DNA of 27,477 nt from Chitinophagaceae bacterium UBA5175 (lineage in GTDB: Bacteria; Bacteroidota; Bacteroidia; Chitinophagales; Chitinophagaceae): assembly GCA_002413325.1 (NCBI GenBank), contig DHWT01000012.1, positions 4,558-32,034 of the forward strand, in the 5' to 3' direction. Below, one piece after another: positions 24,716 through 27,477 of this stretch; positions within the stretch are counted from its first letter, which is position 1, and each line of letters opens with the position of its first letter. The notes beneath the pieces were generated by a model. It was given only the letters and a program-made list of their open reading frames with translations. It had not been told where the DNA came from and ran no database searches. A program made the translations under genes and the position numbers.

Positions 24716-25969
24716 TTAAAACTGTTTTTTTGTTTGAAAGCGTGCTGAGGCGATCAAAAGTGATCCGGTAAACAATAAGATGCCTGTTGCCCAAAGCAAC
24801 CAGGGGAATACGATACTTCCGGCAATAAATATAGATGCCAGTCCCTGGGTTATTAATAATATCTCGTTTAATATTACGGCGATAGCAAAAAAAATCAGGG
24901 CGATATTTGTCAGTTTGATTTTGCTGTTCAGCAATCCTTTCTTTGAAAAACAGGCCAGGATAAAAAGAGTTACAAATCCCAGGAATACCAAATGTAAAAA
25001 TCCCATAATTACCGGCCTGTTCCCAAATATCATATTCCCGATTACGGGGAAAATTGTAAAACATTGCAGAAAAATCTTCAGCATGAAGGAGCCCAGGGAT
25101 AAGAGTACCAAAAAGCGGGTAACACCTGTTTCATTTCTATAAATGGTCCGGAGCGACCAGGCGGACCGGATGAATAAATAAAAGCAAAAAATCAAAAGCA
25201 GACTTCCGGCAACAGCAATTATGCGATACCAGAGATTGGGATCCTGCCACAGGTAGGAAAGAAAAAGGGAAGGTATAATGGATGTACAAAGCACCAGGGA
25301 AAACTGATAAATATATTTCCCGGATTTGCCAGAGGTATTTTGACCAGTCAGTTTAAACAAAAGCGCAAATACCGCTAAAGTGAAAAATCCGTTATATTGA
25401 AAATGAAGATAAGTAAATAGAGCATTCCTGTACAAAAACGCGTCAAAGGATTTGGTAAAGACTATATATGTTATAATGAAGGGCCCGGATGAAGAGATGA
25501 TCAGGCAAATAACTGAAGAGACGGCCAGTAATGCAACGGATTTTTCCAGTTTCGCCTTCAGAAGATCTCTTATCAGATTATATCCGAATACATAGCTTAA
25601 CAAAACATAGATGAGAGAAGTTATATTGGAGACATTATTATATCCCCATATCATGAAAGTGATCAGCATGCCCCAGGCGCATAATGCAATACTTCCCAGC
25701 AGCCATTGATATAATGGTCTTCTGCTTAATGTTTCCGGTAATAATTCATAAACGAACAAGGCTAATAAAATAAGCGTCACCCAGCCGCCGAAGCTAAAAT
25801 GGGAATGGGCTTCCAACAGGTTGTTATAGTTTATAAATGGCAGAGCGAAAACAGTTTTACTCCTTAAAATCATGCCTAATAAGGCTACGGTACAAAGACT
25901 CAGAATGGACAGATCAACCCATTTGTGAAACCGTATGGTACTTTTTGCAACCTGGATTTGTAACATCAT
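24716..25969 (-). CDS. multi-TM membrane protein, haem-copper oxidase subunit I/NnrS-like
   Basis: A 417-residue protein with about 12 hydrophobic helices. Histidines sit in positions typical of haem ligands: NLLEAHSHFSFGGWV (His55 and His57), FTYLHFQYNGFF (His189) and MGFLHLVFLGFVTLF (His326). The arrangement recalls NnrS-like or haem-copper oxidase subunit I-related proteins of Bacteroidota that lack the full catalytic set. The complete six-His set of an oxidase is not evident, so it is probably not a functional terminal oxidase. It lies tail to tail with the cytochrome c, suggesting a shared theme of respiration or nitric-oxide handling, not one operon. It may begin at the second Met (MLQIQVAK), which would change one residue. 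Confidence 0.6.
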   Translation of the reverse strand: MMLQIQVAKSTIRFHKWVDLSILSLCTVALLGMILRSKTVFALPFINYNNLLEAHSHFSFGGWVTLILLALFVYELLPETLSRRPLYQWLLGSIALCAWGMLITFMIWGYNNVSNITSLIYVLLSYVFGYNLIRDLLKAKLEKSVALLAVSSVICLIISSSGPFIITYIVFTKSFDAFLYRNALFTYLHFQYNGFFTLAVFALLFKLTGQNTSGKSGKYIYQFSLVLCTSIIPSLFLSYLWQDPNLWYRIIAVAGSLLLIFCFYLFIRSAWSLRTIYRNETGVTRFLVLLSLGSFMLKIFLQCFTIFPVIGNMIFGNRPVIMGFLHLVFLGFVTLFILACFSKKGLLNSKIKLTNIALIFFAIAVILNEILLITQGLASIFIAGSIVFPWLLWATGILLFTGSLLIASARFQTKKQF

Positions 25970-26144
25970 GGTATTTATTCAAAAAAGCAGATGTATTGGA
26001 GGGAGTTTTTTATTTAAGTTAGTATTTCTTTTTCTCTTTACCGGGGTTAGATTAAATGATTTTAATGGTTAGATGAAAACAGCCGGTTAATATATCCCCG
26101 GGCTACCGGCATGCATTGCCAGCCTGATGAATATCATAATCCCG

Positions 26145-26193
26145 CCGGATATTTAATCACATCTTTGTCAGGGTTAATCTCCGTAATATCCGG
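26145..26193. repeat. inverted repeat in the leader of the Mg P-type ATPase
   Basis: CCGGATATT (26145-26153) and AATATCCGG (26185-26193) are perfect 9-bp arms with 31 bp between, about 170 bp upstream of the ATPase start. It could be a leader stem-loop or paired operator. The remaining spacer 25970-26363 has no gene, no M-box-like signature that I can recognise and no clear promoter match. It also contains two copies of TTCAGGTATT (near 26250 and 26328). Confidence 0.35.
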
Positions 26194-26363
26194 TAAACCT
26201 ATGAAAAAAGGGAATGAATGAACTGTTTATTACATCAACAGGCGGCATTTTCAGGTATTTAAATGGCTGATCCTTTTCATGAACAGATTTAATAAATGTA
26301 AATTTCAGATTAGAAAACGTGGAAAATTCAGGTATTCATAAAGCCAGGGTTCAATTGTAATGA

Positions 26364-27477
26364 ATGGACATTTTTAAAAAAGCAACTAACGGTAAAAATC
26401 TGATCGAACTTCCTTTGGAGGAGATGCAGTCCGCTGTTGGTTATAAACCCGCGGGTCTTTCCGAAGAAGAAGCGGCTCTCCGCTTGAATCAATATGGTTA
26501 TAATGAAATTGCGAGGGAAAAACCTTTGTCGCCCATACGGCGTTTATGGATGAATGTTAAAAATCCTTTGGTTATTCTACTTAGCATATTGGGTATCATA
26601 TCATACCTGACAGGTGATATCCGGTCAACGGTTGTTATTTTTATCATGGTCATATTGGGGATCGTACTGCGTTATATGCAGGAAATGCGCGCTGATAAGG
26701 CTGCTGCCAGGCTGAAAGCGATGGTGAGCACACATGCCACGGTGTGCAGGGATGGCAAGGATATGGAAGTCCCTTTGAAAATGCTTGTACCGGGAGATAT
26801 TATCCGCCTGGGATCCGGTGATATGGTGCCGGCAGATGTACGGGTGCTTCATGCCAAAGATCTTTTTTTAAACCAGTCGGCGCTTACCGGAGAATCCCTC
26901 CCGGTGGAGAAAAATTCCGATCCGGCTCCTTCAGTGAAAGGAAATCCTTTAGACGCATGTAATATCTGCTTTCTGGGTTCCAATGTGGAAAGCGGAACGG
27001 CCACTGCCATGGTAGTGAATACCGGGGACAAAACCAACTTCGGGTCCCTGGCCTCCCATATTGTCGGACAGGAAGTGTCCACCAGTTTTGATAAGGGAAT
27101 CAACAAGTTTACCTGGTTAATGATACGGTTCATAATGGTCATGGTGCCAGTCGTATTCTTCATCAATGGATTCAGCAGGCATAACTGGCTGGAAGCATTC
27201 CTGTTTGCACTGGCTGTGGCTGTGGGGCTGACCCCTGAAATGCTTCCCATGATTGTAACCGTAAATTTATCCAAAGGAGCTCTTTCCATGGCGCGCAAAA
27301 AAGTGATCGTTAAAAGACTGAATGCGATCCAGAATTTCGGGGCTATGGATGTATTATGTACCGATAAAACCGGAACCCTTACCCAAGGAAAGATCATTTT
27401 GGAACAACATCTTGATCCGAATGGCGAACCCAGTCAGAAAGTGCTGGATTTTGGATTTCTCAACAGTTATTATCAGA
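26364..27477 (+). CDS. mgtA: magnesium-translocating P-type ATPase (3' truncated)
   Basis: The frame runs open from the ATG at 26364 to the window end, giving about 371 residues of an enzyme of about 850-900. The N-terminal cation-ATPase domain (GLSEEEAALRLNQYGYNEIA) is followed by two helices, then the actuator domain with TGES at residues 175-178. Next come helices 3-4 with VGLTPEMLPMIVTVNLSKG, a block typical of the MgtA/MgtB (type IIIB) branch, and the phosphorylation motif CTDKTGTLTQGK with the acceptor Asp334. It imports Mg2+ into the cytoplasm in known relatives. A second in-frame start is absent, but an out-of-frame ATG at 26360 was rejected. The C-terminal half, with the ATP-binding domain and ion-binding helices, is outside the window, so cation specificity is assigned by family only. 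Confidence 0.93.
   Translation, partial: MDIFKKATNGKNLIELPLEEMQSAVGYKPAGLSEEEAALRLNQYGYNEIAREKPLSPIRRLWMNVKNPLVILLSILGIISYLTGDIRSTVVIFIMVILGIVLRYMQEMRADKAAARLKAMVSTHATVCRDGKDMEVPLKMLVPGDIIRLGSGDMVPADVRVLHAKDLFLNQSALTGESLPVEKNSDPAPSVKGNPLDACNICFLGSNVESGTATAMVVNTGDKTNFGSLASHIVGQEVSTSFDKGINKFTWLMIRFIMVMVPVVFFINGFSRHNWLEAFLFALAVAVGLTPEMLPMIVTVNLSKGALSMARKKVIVKRLNAIQNFGAMDVLCTDKTGTLTQGKIILEQHLDPNGEPSQKVLDFGFLNSYYQ

Noticed and set aside
24711..24730. AGTTTAAAACT plus T-run between the cytochrome c and the membrane protein
   Set aside because: The self-complementary part allows only a very short stem once a loop is left, so intrinsic termination is not supported.
26360..26362. Alternative ATG for the Mg2+ ATPase
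   Set aside because: It is out of frame with the ATPase motifs. The ATG at 26364 leads directly into the family's N-terminal domain.
1..27477. CRISPR array, phage or IS element
   Set aside because: No iterated repeat-spacer pattern, transposase-like frame or flanking terminal repeats were seen on either strand.

Overview
The window looks like a chromosomal segment of a member of the Bacteroidota, most likely the Chitinophagaceae/Chitinophagia. This is inferred from A-rich leaders without Shine-Dalgarno sequences, TAnnTTTG-like promoter boxes, a TPP-riboswitch/PnuT gene, an SdpR/SdpI pair, exported Gfo/Idh/MocA and TIM-barrel sugar enzymes, and a DUF6786-like lipoprotein. No tRNA, rRNA, transposase, integrase, phage gene or CRISPR array is visible. 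The first and last genes are cut by the window edges.

Layout. 1-1229 (+): a 5'-truncated MFS transporter. 1248-3319 (-): a slipin/NfeD membrane-protease operon. 3426-4760 (-): an SdpR-type repressor, an SdpI-type membrane protein and a small unknown membrane protein, preceded by a perfect 9-bp inverted repeat that looks like the autorepressor operator. 4892-6832 (-): a TPP riboswitch, a PnuC-family transporter (by context a thiamine transporter, PnuT) and a flavoprotein of the acyl-CoA dehydrogenase/group D monooxygenase superfamily whose start codon overlaps the transporter stop. 7030-10028 (+): an exported MlrC-like M81 metallopeptidase and an AT-rich GT87-like membrane glycosyltransferase. 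10079-12580 (-): a Tat-exported Gfo/Idh/MocA oxidoreductase and a TIM-barrel sugar isomerase/epimerase-like protein. 12670-13752 (-): a lytic transglycosylase.

14240-17375 (+): an outer-membrane beta-barrel protein, a DedA protein and a GT4 glycosyltransferase, probably one envelope operon. 17564-18820 (+): a DUF6786-like lipoprotein. 18851-21201 (-): a fumarylacetoacetase-fold dehydratase-like enzyme coupled (TAATG overlap) to an alpha-ketoglutaric semialdehyde dehydrogenase. These would form the last two steps of a non-phosphorylating (Weimberg-type) sugar-acid pathway. Divergent from them, 21581-23941 (+), are an exported serine hydrolase and a short-chain dehydrogenase, so 17-24 kb reads as a sugar or sugar-acid oxidation locus. 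24216-24710 (+) is a lipoprotein cytochrome c. It converges on a multi-TM membrane protein with conserved-looking histidines (24716-25969, -). From 26364 (+) a magnesium-type P-type ATPase runs off the end.

The most interesting unit is the TPP-riboswitch operon. It joins a thiamine-type transporter to a flavin oxidoreductase with no assigned role in thiamine metabolism, which suggests an uncharacterised thiamine or thiamine-derivative salvage step. All functional statements rest on reading the translations by eye, and no database search was run.
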